From Pisaster brevispinus (lineage: Eukaryota; Echinodermata; Asteroidea; Forcipulatida; Asteriidae), in contig JAMKCF010000019.1 in assembly GCA_023634235.1 (NCBI GenBank), forward strand, positions 4,659,001 through 4,723,000: 64,000 nt of DNA. The letters run 5' to 3'. The position numbers and the translations under genes are program-made. Every line of letters starts with the position of its first letter. Position 1 is the first letter of the stretch. Below are positions 26,417 to 39,300 of this stretch, in pieces. The notes beneath the pieces are model-generated. The model did no database searches. It saw only the letters and a program-made list of their open reading frames with translations, and was not told where the DNA came from.

Positions 26417-27216
26417 GTGAGTTACGTTTTGTTTGGGTACTTTTTACACTCCTGCACTATTGGTTACATAAAATCGTGGGTCTGCGAACTGAAGAAGAAC
26501 TTGAGTTGAACTGGTAATGTCGGATATCATTAAATTAAACAGTGGAACAAATTGAGTTCGCTAGAAAGCATGTAGAATATTCCGAGTTGTTGATGAATTT
26601 CCGCCCGCTACCGAGAAGAATAGAATACGGAAACGCGGATGCGATTTTAAGATTTTGTTTAAAACTCTAAAACTTGAATGTTTATTTATTTATTTTTTTA
26701 CATTAAAAGGATGACACCAAAGAAAGTTGAACACTTTTAAACCTGCGTTTACGGTGCAGGGTTTTATACATTATATCTTCACCGTTGCTAAAAAAAAAGA
26801 TCAGTCTAGCGATTGTCAAAAAAGTGAAATTATAAAACCGACATTGTGTGTAGCAGTAGACGTAGCATCCCCCACTTTGAAGGATTGATCGCTGGCACTT
26901 AGATAGCTGTCAACTATTTCCTCTTGCGTGCGGTCTGGAGGACACCATTTGCTAAATTCTCCAAAGAAGACCAAATTCGAAAAACATCCAGTCACTTATT
27001 ATGCGGCGTGCGGGTCGGTCCTATAATTTGTACACTGTTTTTGAGACGACAGTTCACAATGTTTACAGAAGTTAAGCATGTGCTGTTTTTGGATCCGTTG
27101 TAGTATGTTGTAAGGATTCGGTGAGAGACGAAACGTGTACATAGGTGCTGTGCATGAATTGTGAACTGTATTGTTTTAATAACCACAATTTGTTTCGTTT
27201 TCCATTTGATTTTTAG
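26417..27216 (+). other. Putative 5' UTR intron
   Basis: It is bounded by GTGAGT at 26417 and tttttag at 27211-27216. No repeat of the families described here and no coding signal were seen inside. The minus-strand open stretch 26992-27471 overlaps the signal exon and has no recognisable content. Confidence 0.4.
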
Positions 27217-27341
27217 GCGTGATAGAAGAACCAGTGTTACCGTGTTGAAGGAGCACCGCGTCAACATGGGGCGGAACACACTCGCATATGTGCTCGCCGT
27301 TTGGCTCACGTGCTCCCTGCTCCAGTGCGAGTTCACAACAG
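27217..27341 (+). CDS. thbs1/2: Thrombospondin coding exon 1: start codon and signal peptide
   Basis: The preferred start is ATG 27266, because a typical secretory signal follows at once: MGR, a hydrophobic core [16 protein letters not shown], then a polar stretch before the mature domain. The exon ends at 27341 on CAG|GTAGGT in phase 1, giving residues 1-25. The exon probably begins at 27217 after a tttttag acceptor, with 27217-27265 as 5' UTR. An in-frame ATG at 27161 would put 35 extra residues ahead of the signal and lies upstream of that acceptor, so it is unlikely. A short signal exon behind a non-coding first exon is the arrangement I recall for vertebrate THBS1. Confidence 0.85.
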
Positions 27342-30300
27342 GTAGGTAAACAGTATTAATGGCGGTACAAAAGTAGCAGTTACATTTCACATCAATATTG
27401 ACAAAAAGTCTGGAAAGGGGGTGGTACATATTGTGTGAAGTTTGTTTGAGTTCCCCCTGTGGCAATTGCATCTATGTGCTGGGTCTTTAGTTCCCAACAT
27501 GACGGTGTATAGGTAGCTAGGTTTTTTTTTTATAAGCATTGGTCCCCTGTGACCAGCAACAAATAAAATGTTCTGGTGGCGATTTCCTTGTTGGCATGAT
27601 CATGCTCAGTTGTATTGTGGAGAGAGAGGTTGCTGGTAGCCGTTCCTCGGCCCTTGTGGCCGACCCTACTGAAGCCCCCGGCAAAACTCATGTCTGAAAT
27701 CAGAATACAATATTGTCGATGTCTTTAGGCACACACTGGGATGTAGAAGACCAATTGTGAAAACTCATTCATCGAGTTGTTTGATTTTGTTCTCTGCTAT
27801 TATCGACAAAATAAGGTATATTATGTAGAATTTAGGACCACGTATCGACATACTTGTACCCTCTTTCCCCGTCAAGCTGAACAAACGTATCAAATATTAT
27901 TCCCAGATGCAGGAGATACAGTCGCAGGTTTGTCAAGAACCTTTTAGTTGGGAAAAGTGTAATTCACAAACCCTACAAATACTACCTTAGTGGTTTAAAC
28001 AGTCGTTATAGTACCTCTAGATTGCCGGTTTCTTTTTTAAATACGCTTTGGTCAGATTACTTTATAATTGGAAACAATCATTCCCACAAGTATAAAACAA
28101 ATGTATATGTCAATTTTTAGTAAGAAGGAAGTCCTGGATCAAAAGTGTGATTAATAGCAACAGCCATCGTTTTGTATGTGTTGATACTATTTCTTATGTG
28201 GCTCTCAATTTAAACGTCATGTAAGGGAAAACCCTCTCTTTCACATAAAAGTATATGTGAGACTATATGTTTATATTACATTCATTTTTAATTGAATGTA
28301 ATTGTTGCGTCGGTTTGTAGATTTACTCCAGAAAGGTTATCTGACAACAAATAAGGACGACCAAATTGTAATGTATGTTTGTCGGAACCTATCTGTCTTT
28401 ACAAGGAAAACTGTGAGATGTTTTAATTTCCAGTGTAGGAAAGCGGTCATTCTGTTTTGAGATGTTCTCAAACAGGATTTCGGTTTATACCTGCATGTTC
28501 TCATTGACATAGTCTGGAACATTTTCCCTAAACGCTGTCTCTAAGCAATTTCAGCATTTACCATAAATTTTACCAGGGCTCAATTTCATAGAGCTGCTTA
28601 AGCACAAAAAGTAGCTAACCGGCAAAAGTATGCTTACCAGAATCAGGTTCCCAGCCAAAAAAAAACACAATTTAAAACATAAACTACCTGTGACTAGAAT
28701 CCTGCTCATTTTTACTGAGCAAAGATCCAATAAGCATTATTCAGTGTTTAAGCAGCTTTACGAAATTAGGCCCAGGCCATTTGTGGCAGTCCATGTTTTG
28801 GGAATGATCATAAATGTAATAACACTAATCTGTATAAACTATTTTCACAATTTATACAGACGGATAACTGAACAAATCAGTTTCAAACAAAATGCACAAA
28901 ATTACAAGTTACCAAATCTAATTCCATAACAAATTGTTATAACAGACGACCCTGAGTTTCTTTAAGACATTGGCTGTACATATTAAGCTATACTTAAACA
29001 ACATCATTAGTGTTCTTCAATCGTTTCTATCAGTGGGCTCATGTTTCATGGCTGTAGCTATTTGATAAGGTCGGTGTATGCTCAGTGTACTTCCATGCTG
29101 AGTGACGAGACATTGCATCCCAGACAGAATTGGGTCAAATTTATGGCGCTACTTTTTTGTAGCGTTCTGAACTTACGGTTTCAATTATGTTAATAAAGTT
29201 AGCCCCAAATTGATACGCTAGAAACGTGCGGGGATAACAAATGTAGTCTGTAAAGAAAGTATCTAATATGCCAAAACTTATTGTTAACTCATGAAACCAG
29301 CTAACGCTTTAGCTGATGAGCTACCGTAAGCGACTCTTGGTTTTACGGTCAAGCAACGCCATGCGATGGGTCCCTTGTTCATAAGGCTATGATTATGAAG
29401 GATGCCGCATCTATTGCCGTTGTGGGATATGAAAAATGCGGTTTAGTTATGCCGTAGCCTTCCAAACAATGTTAAAACTGGAAAAGGTGTACCACCTATA
29501 GCGGTTCAAGAGAAAGTGTGAGTACAACAATTGTAACGAAAAGCAAACTAGTGGCTGTATGTTACATTTCAGCACTGTTCTTAATTGAAGGCTTTTATTT
29601 TGTAATTGCTTAGTAGACAAATGATAAGAAGCTACCACCATGGTTCATTTCTTTTGCAGCTTTTGATGAAGTTGACGTCATAAATGCAGCCGGCATCTCA
29701 GGGAGGACGCCGGGAATCAGAGAAACCAAAACACCAGATGGCAGCCGAGCCTTCAAGATGAGACCCATGGAGCGAGATCTGGGCACAGACCAGAGCACCC
29801 TGGAAAGACTGCTAGCATCTATGAGGGAAGACGAGGGTTTCATGCTAATAGCGACCTTCTCGCAGGACAGTAAGAATCGCGGCACGATAGTGTCCATCGA
29901 CCGATCCAACGGGAGAACCCGCGGCTTCGGGTTCCACGTGGACCGGAGGAATGACGTCGCCGTGGTGCAGTACGCCGAGTTCGGCTCTGGGGAGCCCAAG
30001 GAGAACGAAGTGGAGTTCTCCCCGCTAAACATCGAGAAGTCAGATAACGAGTTGCACACCTTCGTGTTGGACGTCCGGGGAAACCTGGTGACTCTTTATA
30101 TGGACTGCCAGCTGATCGGGCTGAAGATTCTCCCGTCGTCCTTTTACGTTGACATGCCCTCGGACAACATGAAGCTACGTCTAGGCAAAGGCGTCACGGG
30201 ACGGAATAACGTCTCCGATTTCAAGGTGAGTAAAAATGACCGGTAGCTTTTGGAGGATGCAATGTATATTTATAGGGTAGCCAGCCAGACATAGGATAAC

Positions 30301-33300
30301 ATAGGATGTTATTAAACCCTGACTTTATTTAACATTGACCATTATTTATAACCTTATGATACTCCACCCAAACACTCTTAGCTTCTCTGGGTGTTGAATG
30401 ACCCTTTTGAGTTCAGTAGGTTGAAACAAGACTATGATTTTTACAACTATAAACCAATGTCTGGCTCCGCGTAGACTCGAGTTACATTAGACTGCTAGGA
30501 CAGCACTTTTTTAAAAAGGGGTGTGGCTTTAAATAGGAAAACAAGACGACACTTTCCGTTTGATTTCACAAACAGAGTAATGTGAAACACAAATAGCTTT
30601 TAAAGCGTTCCTTGTCCTGTTTTAGAATAAAAGGGGTATGGAATTTAACACTTTGTAAAGGCCACATTCGCGTAGTCTTGTTCTCAAGTTGTCGGTATGT
30701 GCTTGTGATAATAAACAACAGAAACTCAAATCTGTGAATCCAGATTAACAGCGTGATCAACAACTCCGCTTGTCAAGACGAATGTTATGAATGTATATGG
30801 TTCTGGGAAATTACACATTCAGTGGGGGTTTTCTGTACTAGAAGCATTTACGTCAACCATCAGCGGTCAACCAGGACGGCGCTTTTTCTATCATTAATTT
30901 TCATGAAGGATTATAGCCAGCAACCCTGTACGAAAGCTTCTGTCAGCGAGTGGTATTTCTTAACTGAGGAAGCAACCTTCCTTGATTCTTGTATAGGTTG
31001 TCGGATGCCCGATGGGTCACTTTCCTTTTCATGAACCAAATTGAGGAATTGCAATTCCTTCCGGATCGTTATTCACGCGTTGAGTGATACGCGGTCAAGA
31101 CGTGTGGTATGTTGGCTGGCCGCAGTGTTAGACGTTTTTTGATCTATTTATAAGGTTTCACCCATTTATCGAATGCCATTTTTACTTATTGTCAGGGTGC
31201 ATTACAAGTAATAATGTTTGGATTTTGTGCATGGAATTTGTTTCTGTTTTAGTTTTTTTTTGTTTTTTTAAGCCTGTACCTGATTTTAGATGATTTGATT
31301 TGGTTTTTATAAACCCACAATTTTCGAGAGCCTAGGACAACCTTCCTCAGAAAAGACCCGATTGACAATTTCAGTGGCGGGGGGGGGGGGGGGTGCACAC
31401 GTTTTGCAGGATTATAACCAGTGATGGAGAAGCATTACTGTTTGTTGAAATTTGCTGATTAATCTTGTCATTTTAAAGCAGAATTGTGTTACTCTTTTTA
31501 ATAATGTTAATAATCATCCGGAGTGTCATTTCAGGATTGAGGGTCTAGTTACTAGTTCAGCCTTGGCTTAAAAGGGGCTAGGGTGCTGCTTATTATGTTC
31601 TTCATCATAATCATAGTCCGGGGTCTTATAGCGCATGTGTCTTCCAATAAGTTATTCCAGAAGCTTGAACAAAGAGTTTTTAGAAAGGTTTTTGAAATTG
31701 AGTTATGAGTCCCATTTATGTAGCACCTTATAAGGGTTTATAATGAGTTGCGGCGCATTCAGCAGCCACTGCCAGACACACCGGGCCAAGCCCCTTCTCT
31801 TGGTGTAACTGTGGGTTCTTTTGCGTACAATGCACGGGACCTGCAGCTTTACGTTCCATCCGAAGGACGAAGCAATAGTGTCTTGCTTAAGACACAAGTG
31901 TCAAGACCAGGACTCGAACCTACACTCTGCTAATCGGAAGTACCAGAGCTTGGCTCCAGACCGTCCGGGCGCTACATACCAGTAGCAATATACTGCAGTT
32001 TTAAGCAGTATAGCATACTTCCGTTCCGTTCATGTTCTTCAATAAAGCAGAGTTCGTAGTGTGATATTAAAAAGCATCTCTTTCACCAGTTGGATTTCAT
32101 TTCTACAATGACCTAAATCTATTGACCCGGAAGAAGTAGAGCTGATTCTTAGGATAAACAAAAATGTTGGTTTTGTAAAATGGAAAAAAAAGGAGAAAAT
32201 TGCATCTTCATTCATCCGTGAAGTGCCTTCTTTAGTTGAATGTATCACCATTTCTCGATACTGATTTCTGTGTGTCTCTTTTTTACTTGCAGGGTACCCT
32301 GGCCACGGTTAAGTTCGCATTCCATACCAGTACCAACGATGTTTTAGTTAGCCAAGGGTGCGTGATCGACCTCGGGTTTGCATCGTCCTCCCAGCTGAGC
32401 TTCGCCAGCAGTTACCCTATCCCCTCGGTAGAGGATTCGCAACCGAGTCAGATCGGTGAAGGTGAGAAATTCCCATTGGATTCTTTTTTTTGACCAGAAA
32501 CTTTCCACACAACAAATAATGTTTTTATGTCAGTAAATTGAGGGCCTTGGGTAAACAACTCCATTGTTGAATTTGTTTTGTACTCGCTGGTGGCACGTTG
32601 AGACGAAACCTGTCGTTGATATGACCTGAGATCGCGGCGCACATACTTTCACGATGTAACATTGATTTATGAAGGTGACCTATTTCGTCATACACTGTGT
32701 ACAATCCGTGAAGTTTTCAACTTCAAACTGATTTATTATCCTATTAATATAATTTTTTTAAAGTGACTTAGCCCACGACCCGAGCCCGGTATTTATAGTC
32801 TGTGCCCCGTGCCCCAGTTAAACAGGTCCGTTCCGGAGCCCCGCCTATGCATAAATGTCATCTGTGTTCAACACCTCGATGAATTATTCCCATAACTTTA
32901 GGATTACCTGTCAATTAGCCTAAGCCGATTACTTAATTACTCCGTATACTGGAATATAAACCTAGCTAATTTTTGTCAGTAAAGTTTATTTTGAGTACTA
33001 AACTATCCACTATGCTCTACGGAGCTAATGTAATGAGTCACTTCTAGGGTTGAACACGTCCACCACCAGCCACGACTCGATAAAGGCTTATCCTGCAGTA
33101 ATTCGATGGTAAAATAAAGGTTTGAAAATAAGCTGTAAAGCCCCCAAGTCTAAATTAAGTCCAGCATTTTGGGAGAGTGGTTTTGTTATGCTTAATTGAA
33201 ATGTCTGTACACGTGTAATTTTTACGGAAGTGATTTTTACGGTAATGAACACTGGTGTTTCTAAGGTAGAACAAAATTGTTGTGTGGCTTCTGAATGGCA

Positions 33301-36300
33301 AAGATATTGACAGTATAGGGAGACCGCCAACATAGGGCTAGATAGCTCAGTCGGTAGAGCGCTGGCACGTGAAACCGGAGGTCACTGGTTCAAGTCCCGC
33401 TCTAGTAAATTGTTCGTTGCTCAACCCAAAATTATTTATAAGAACGAATGTGTCAGGTTTAACGTATAACCTTGTTCATTCAATTCTGTAAAAAATAAAT
33501 TAGATAAATCCCACTTTATTATTAAGGGTTCATTCAATAACTTGCATAATGCAAAATAAATTCAGATGTGATTGTAAAGGGGAAAGAATCAAATGTCAGC
33601 AGTCAAGGGTACCCGGGGGCATGGAACTCACCAGCTTGAGAAGAAGAGATTCTCCAGCAATTTCAATCACCAGAAGATAGCGGGGAAAACGCCCAGTTTT
33701 TGATTTGATTTGAGTTTGAAAATTATTTCATGCAAAACAAAAAACACTCACTAAAAGTGTTGTGACTTTGAGGTTGCTTTGGTTTAAACCTGGTCTAGCT
33801 CACTCGTCTGGGAAGTCGGTTAGAGCTTTGACTTCAAAGCTTTGTGTTCCTCATCGGTTATCTCAACTCAAATTCTCTTTTAAAAAAGTTCATGACTCCT
33901 TGATCCCTAAGGTTAACGACATGCCTTGACTCCGCCCACACCACCCTCATGTCCTTGTCACATGAATTAACATGAACACATCACTCGATACAACCTAATC
34001 CCCAGCTGTGCACAGCTAAAGCACTAGAACGAATCTTATCAATAATGTAACGCCTCGTAAAACATGATTACGATCACCGCAGACTTGTCAGCTGTTTACA
34101 CGTTCTGGCAATTTATAATTTGTCTTCTAAGATGGGTTCATGCAGTAACCAAATGTCACACTGAAGTGAACATGAGTGGTTTACCGAATTATTGTGCTGC
34201 ATTTTGCAAACCAGATGTTTTAGAGTTCGGTTGTTTTCAACGGTGTCTGCACCACATAGTGTATCCCGTACAGAAACAAAAATAGCATTTGTCAAACTTA
34301 GATGTTACCGGCTAGTTTTCTCTGAAGTTTTTACACTTGCTGAAAGTAGGCCCCTATTTAATACTACTATTACTACTAATGGTAATAATAATAGTACAAT
34401 AGTATATGGTTCTTGTGTCCTAGTAGCTAGATCAAGGCGCTTTACTGCATAACTATCCCTGTTTTTAAGTTAATCCAACATAATACTGTCGCAGCCCTCT
34501 CAAATTCCCATTTATACACCTAGGTTTTGAGAAGCAATTATGGTTAAGTGCCTTACCAAAAAAAGAGCTACGAAGGAGACCCTTTAACTAAGCTTTTATA
34601 TTGACTAACAACCAAAGGACTCGTTTACAAATCTGAGTCCTCGTAAGTAAAATAGTAGTAGATTTATTGTTTAAAGCATGCGTCGAAAAGGGATGAAGTT
34701 GCAGTAAATGGTCAGAGAAAACAAATAACCTAATTTCTTTAATTTAATGTTGGTTTTCTTTTCTGTCCAGCTGCTATGCCTGGACCTGAAAGTGCATCGG
34801 GAACCAACGCAGCCAGCAACACCCACAGCGATAGCGCCGACGCCAGCAACAGCGGCCGTCCTGAGAGCAACATCCCCAGCCACGGGGTGAGCTTCGGCAG
34901 CCACAGCAACGACCCCAACCAGGGCGTGATGCCGCCACCCATTCCTTATGATCCCCCTTTCACCCCTCCCCTCACCAACTCGGAGTTCGTGCACCCTAAC
35001 GCGCCACCCACGGATGATACACTGAAAGGAATGTGCGCTTTGACATGTGATCAGATCAATAACCTCAACAATCAGGTGCAGGTATTGTCTGAAGGCTACG
35101 ATGAGATCTGGAATCAAATTGAACACATCGTAAGTTCATTTGCAAGTTTTGTTCTCAGGCCTAATGTGTGTTTATAGACCCCTCTCACATAACGTTACAA
35201 GACCCACCCGCGCCCTCAATGAGGTCAATGAAGACCAATGATTGGCTGACAGTTGTGTGCAGCCGCACGATTCCATTGTTTGACATCAAAGATGGCAGCC
35301 AATTCAAGGGGTCTATTGTATGTAGTAGTACAAAACAATACCACCGAATGTGTGTTAAAATGAAGTAAAATGATGGGGCCCCGATGCTTTTCCGCCTACC
35401 TGGCACTTCTCCTGGATGTCTCCAATAACAAGAAAACATAATGCTATACAATCAATAACTTACTTGTTCGGTTCTAACCTCAAGTTCGAAGCACACGTGT
35501 TTGGCTCACGTCCTAGCCCCACTCCCCAGTCTTGATCTATTTTTTCCTCCTTTCAAAATGAACAGTTCAATCAGCATGTAAGAAGTGCTTGGGCGTTTTC
35601 AGTGTTTCATACGAGCTATTTTCATGTCCACAAATTCAGTCTTGGTTCTTTACAATTCCTCTCACGGTTCCTTCGTTTTTACGTGGCGTTTGGTGGGAAC
35701 GCATTCATTGTTCCTATCCAAAATTGGCTCTCACTATTAAAGGAAACATCACCGAGTGATCGTTCGTTCTTTTCGGTTTTAATTTTTATTTCGTTCTCAT
35801 TTGTCTCTCCTACAGGAGCACCAGAAACCCCCAGATTGGCCCACCCTCAATGGCTGCTGGTACATGAAGACATTTTACGAGAATGGGGCCGTCTTCAAGG
35901 TTGACAAGTGCAAGTCCTGCGAGTGCCGCATGGACAATGGGGTACGATCACGTCATAATTATTGGTTATCGATTATTGACTACTGAGTTATGTTTCCCTA
36001 ATTTCTCGCCAAACCTGCTCGGACGCAAAACATGCTATACACATTTAATGGTTACATTTTACAGTTGATTAAATTAACTATGTAAAATCATGTTTAGTAA
36101 AATTAGAGCCAACAGTTTAATATTTAAAAAAGAATCGTCATTTTTCTGCAATGTACAGATACCCGTGGTGGAGTGTTCACTTATTAAATGCCAACCAGGA
36201 AAATGCACGAATCCAGTCATCCTAGAGGGAGACTGCTGCGCAACATGCCCCAGTAAGTCGAATGTTACTAAATTGATTTGAATGTGATGGTTTATATAAG

Positions 36301-39300
36301 TTTAATGTTTTATTGTACTATTAAATCATGCAATTGTAACAATGGTTCTAATTAATTATGTGTTCGGTATTTCAAAGTGCTAGTATCACCTGCCCGTTTA
36401 ATAATTTGGGCACCAAAATCACATTGACACCTTTTTTAACTCTCTGTATCAGATGACAACCTCGGCTGGAGCGATTGGGCAGAGTGGACCTCGTGCTCGG
36501 CGACTTGCGGCAACGGTATGCAGCATCGTGGCCGGTCGTGCGATAGAACACAGTTTGAGTGCAATGGGAACGATGTTGAAACCAGAATATGCTACCTCGA
36601 TCCCTGCATCGGTAATTGTTTTGAGTTTAATATTTTGTCGTCACTTTAATTTGTATTTGTGATATCTTTTTGCAGTAATGGTGTTGGTAATTTTGTTATT
36701 GTCTTCACCCAAATTCTTCTCAATCGTGTTTCAGATTTATTGAACTACAAAATATTTAACCGTCATAAAACTACATACAAGTTCGAAAATATTATTTCTG
36801 ATTAAAAGTAAAAGTTTATTGATCTTGATCCAAGTTCTGTATTTGCCGGGATATTCACAACTCATGGCACGATTGAATACATTTCACTTTCTGAATTAGA
36901 AAATTATGTGCCCATTTCCCACAGAGATACGTTAACATACATATGTCAAAATTTATGTCCAGAACTCAAGTCTGTGCTAAAACGTGCAAAATGTATTTTT
37001 TTATGAAGTGTTCTTAAAAAATGCCGTTTATTCAAATTGAGCTACCTGTGTTTAACAGAAATTGTGGACGGTGGCTGGAGTAGATTCACCCCTTGGTCGT
37101 GTGGCGTTACTTGCGGTAATGGTACGGAAAGCAGAATGAGATCGTGTAATTCACCGAGACCGAAGAACGGAGGCCGCCGGTGCACTGGTGAGGCCGACGG
37201 AGCCGGAAGGGAGGAGAGACAGTGTCAGAGAGAGCCGTGTCCCGGTAAAATTTTTGTCGTGTTTCATTGTCGCATGGTGACGTAAAGCTGTCATTGTTAC
37301 ATGTTTCATTTTGCCAATTTGTCAAATGTTTACTTATTTGTTATTTAATAAATATGTTGGGTGTTTAAGTGGCCGCCCATTGTAAGTATGTGGTCGTTTA
37401 TTACAAACTGTTTAACTGGAACTGGGGCAGAGACTTATTACTGATAAAAGGAATGAGTTTGACTAATTTAGGAGATGCAGTATTGACAATAGACTAACGA
37501 ATCACAGTTAGACAAACTTAAATGGAAGGATTTCGATGGCAAAAAACGTTCCCCGTCGATTTTCAAATCGCTAATAACAATTCCGTTTCAGTTAAATATT
37601 TTTCCTGGTTATAACAGTGTTAACTTTACACTGTACATTTTTATTAATTTTTTCAGTTGATGGAAAGTGGGGCTTGTGGTCTGAGTTTTCCGCGTGTACA
37701 AAGACATGCGACGGCGGATGGCAGGAACGTAACCGATTCTGTGACAGTCCTGCCCCTGCTTTCGGTGGAAACGACTGCCTTGGGTCAACCAACCAACGAC
37801 GCATGTGCAACGAATGGCCGTGTCCGGTTGGTAAGTAACACTAATTGGATAAATAATAACAATAATAATAACATATCATGGGACTTGAGGCATTTTATGA
37901 TGAGGAATCAATGTATATTCCACTGAATATACAATAAGTGACCATTAATTTGTTAGTATCTCGAGACTCTTTCAAAGGCGCCGATCAACCTAAAAATTGC
38001 GGTAGATCGAATGACAGATTGGGGAAAAGTAGATAAAATAGCTTTAAAATTAGGTTGAAATATCAGGTTTTGGTTTCAGATGATTATTGAATAAACCAGA
38101 TTGTCATATGAGGTCTAAAACAGTATTAGTTGCAACAGTTTTTGAAAATCATGCGAAAGATGTATTCCTCTGGAATAGTGTCAAAATTTACCGTGTTGGT
38201 TTTTAGTAACAATAAGAATTGGCGCAATATTAAAAAATTATCAAAATGGCGTTATGAAAATAAAAAACGAAATATAAAATCCTTTCAGGCTCTATTTTGA
38301 GACGTTGGTTCGAATGTGAGATAGACAATGATTATGCTAAAGATCCGGGATTGGGTTTAATGTTAATGCATTGATTTTGAGTACATTCATTTCTATGTAG
38401 TTCGGCAATCGCGTTTTAGAAAAAACTACCACAAAAAACTGTTCGTGTTTTTGATTTCTTTTTGCCGTTCTCATTGGGCATATTTGTGGCAATCGAAATT
38501 ACGCTCGGTTGTTTTTGTTGTCTTCAAGTGCAATTTTTCGACTTTGGCAGAATAAGTATCGGTATTTATATTTGTATTTATAATGATTGAATGGTTTATG
38601 TTAATCAATTTGTTTGATGGAGCGTAGTCTTTAAATGTTCAATATCTACAATGAATCGATACTTTCACGAGTTTAATCGATCTCTTCAATTTCTGTCATT
38701 CAGCATTTTTATATATGTTTCTTTCACTGACTATATGGTTTTTGCAAATACTGGTTGTTGTGTTTGGACCCTTCCCTCTTTCCTGAACGATCCTAATTGC
38801 CTTTGAAATCGACGTAACTGATCGTGCCAGATGGAGTAAGGCGTTGTCTTGTGCGAAGAGAGACTCTTCCTGTATTCCCATCTCGTTTCATTTAATTCCC
38901 TCAGCTTAAAAATGTGTATAAAAATATCTCATTTCTGTTGATGTTTGTTTCCCGCAAGATGCCTGCCTGTCAAGTCCTTGTTTTGACGGTGTCGACTGCG
39001 TCAGCTTCCCTGATGGCCGATACGAGTGCAAAGACTGCCCAGTGGGTTACGAAGGAAACGGAATTGTTTGCAACGATATCAATGAGGTACATGGCGTTAT
39101 TTGACAGGCCTTTCTCTAAATCTGTTTTTGTGATAAAAGTTTCACTTTCAACAAGCCTGGAATTTCATCTATGAGAGGGTCATTTTACAAAGAGCACTTC
39201 CATTTTAAAATCTAAAATTCTATGGGAAGCTTTTGAAGGAGCACCTAGGCCAAAACCAGTGCAACAGGGGCCGTGACCTCCATGACATTCTTGTAATTCC

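Larger units (their letters stand above)
36612..38958 (+). other. Thrombospondin introns 7, 8 and 9 (around type 1 repeat exons 8 and 9)
   Basis: Introns 36612-37058, 37245-37656 and 37831-38958. AT-rich; an AAT microsatellite patch follows the exon 9 donor (37852-37872). No mobile element recognised. Introns 5 and 6 upstream are only about 200 bp each. Confidence 0.85.

Noticed and set aside
27161..27265. Upstream in-frame ATG as the thrombospondin start
   Set aside because: It would bury the signal peptide 35 residues in, and it lies before a credible acceptor at 27216.
26992..27471. Antisense gene over the signal-peptide exon
   Set aside because: 159 codons with no domain. It spans the exon and its splice sites, which have better support on the plus strand.
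33334..33406. Functional tRNA gene
   Set aside because: A- and B-box regions are present, but the anticodon arm and T stem have mismatches and no U33 precedes a sensible anticodon. A SINE head fits better.
34671..35126. Antisense gene over exon 4
   Set aside because: The frame mirrors the biased composition of the linker exon and has no independent features.
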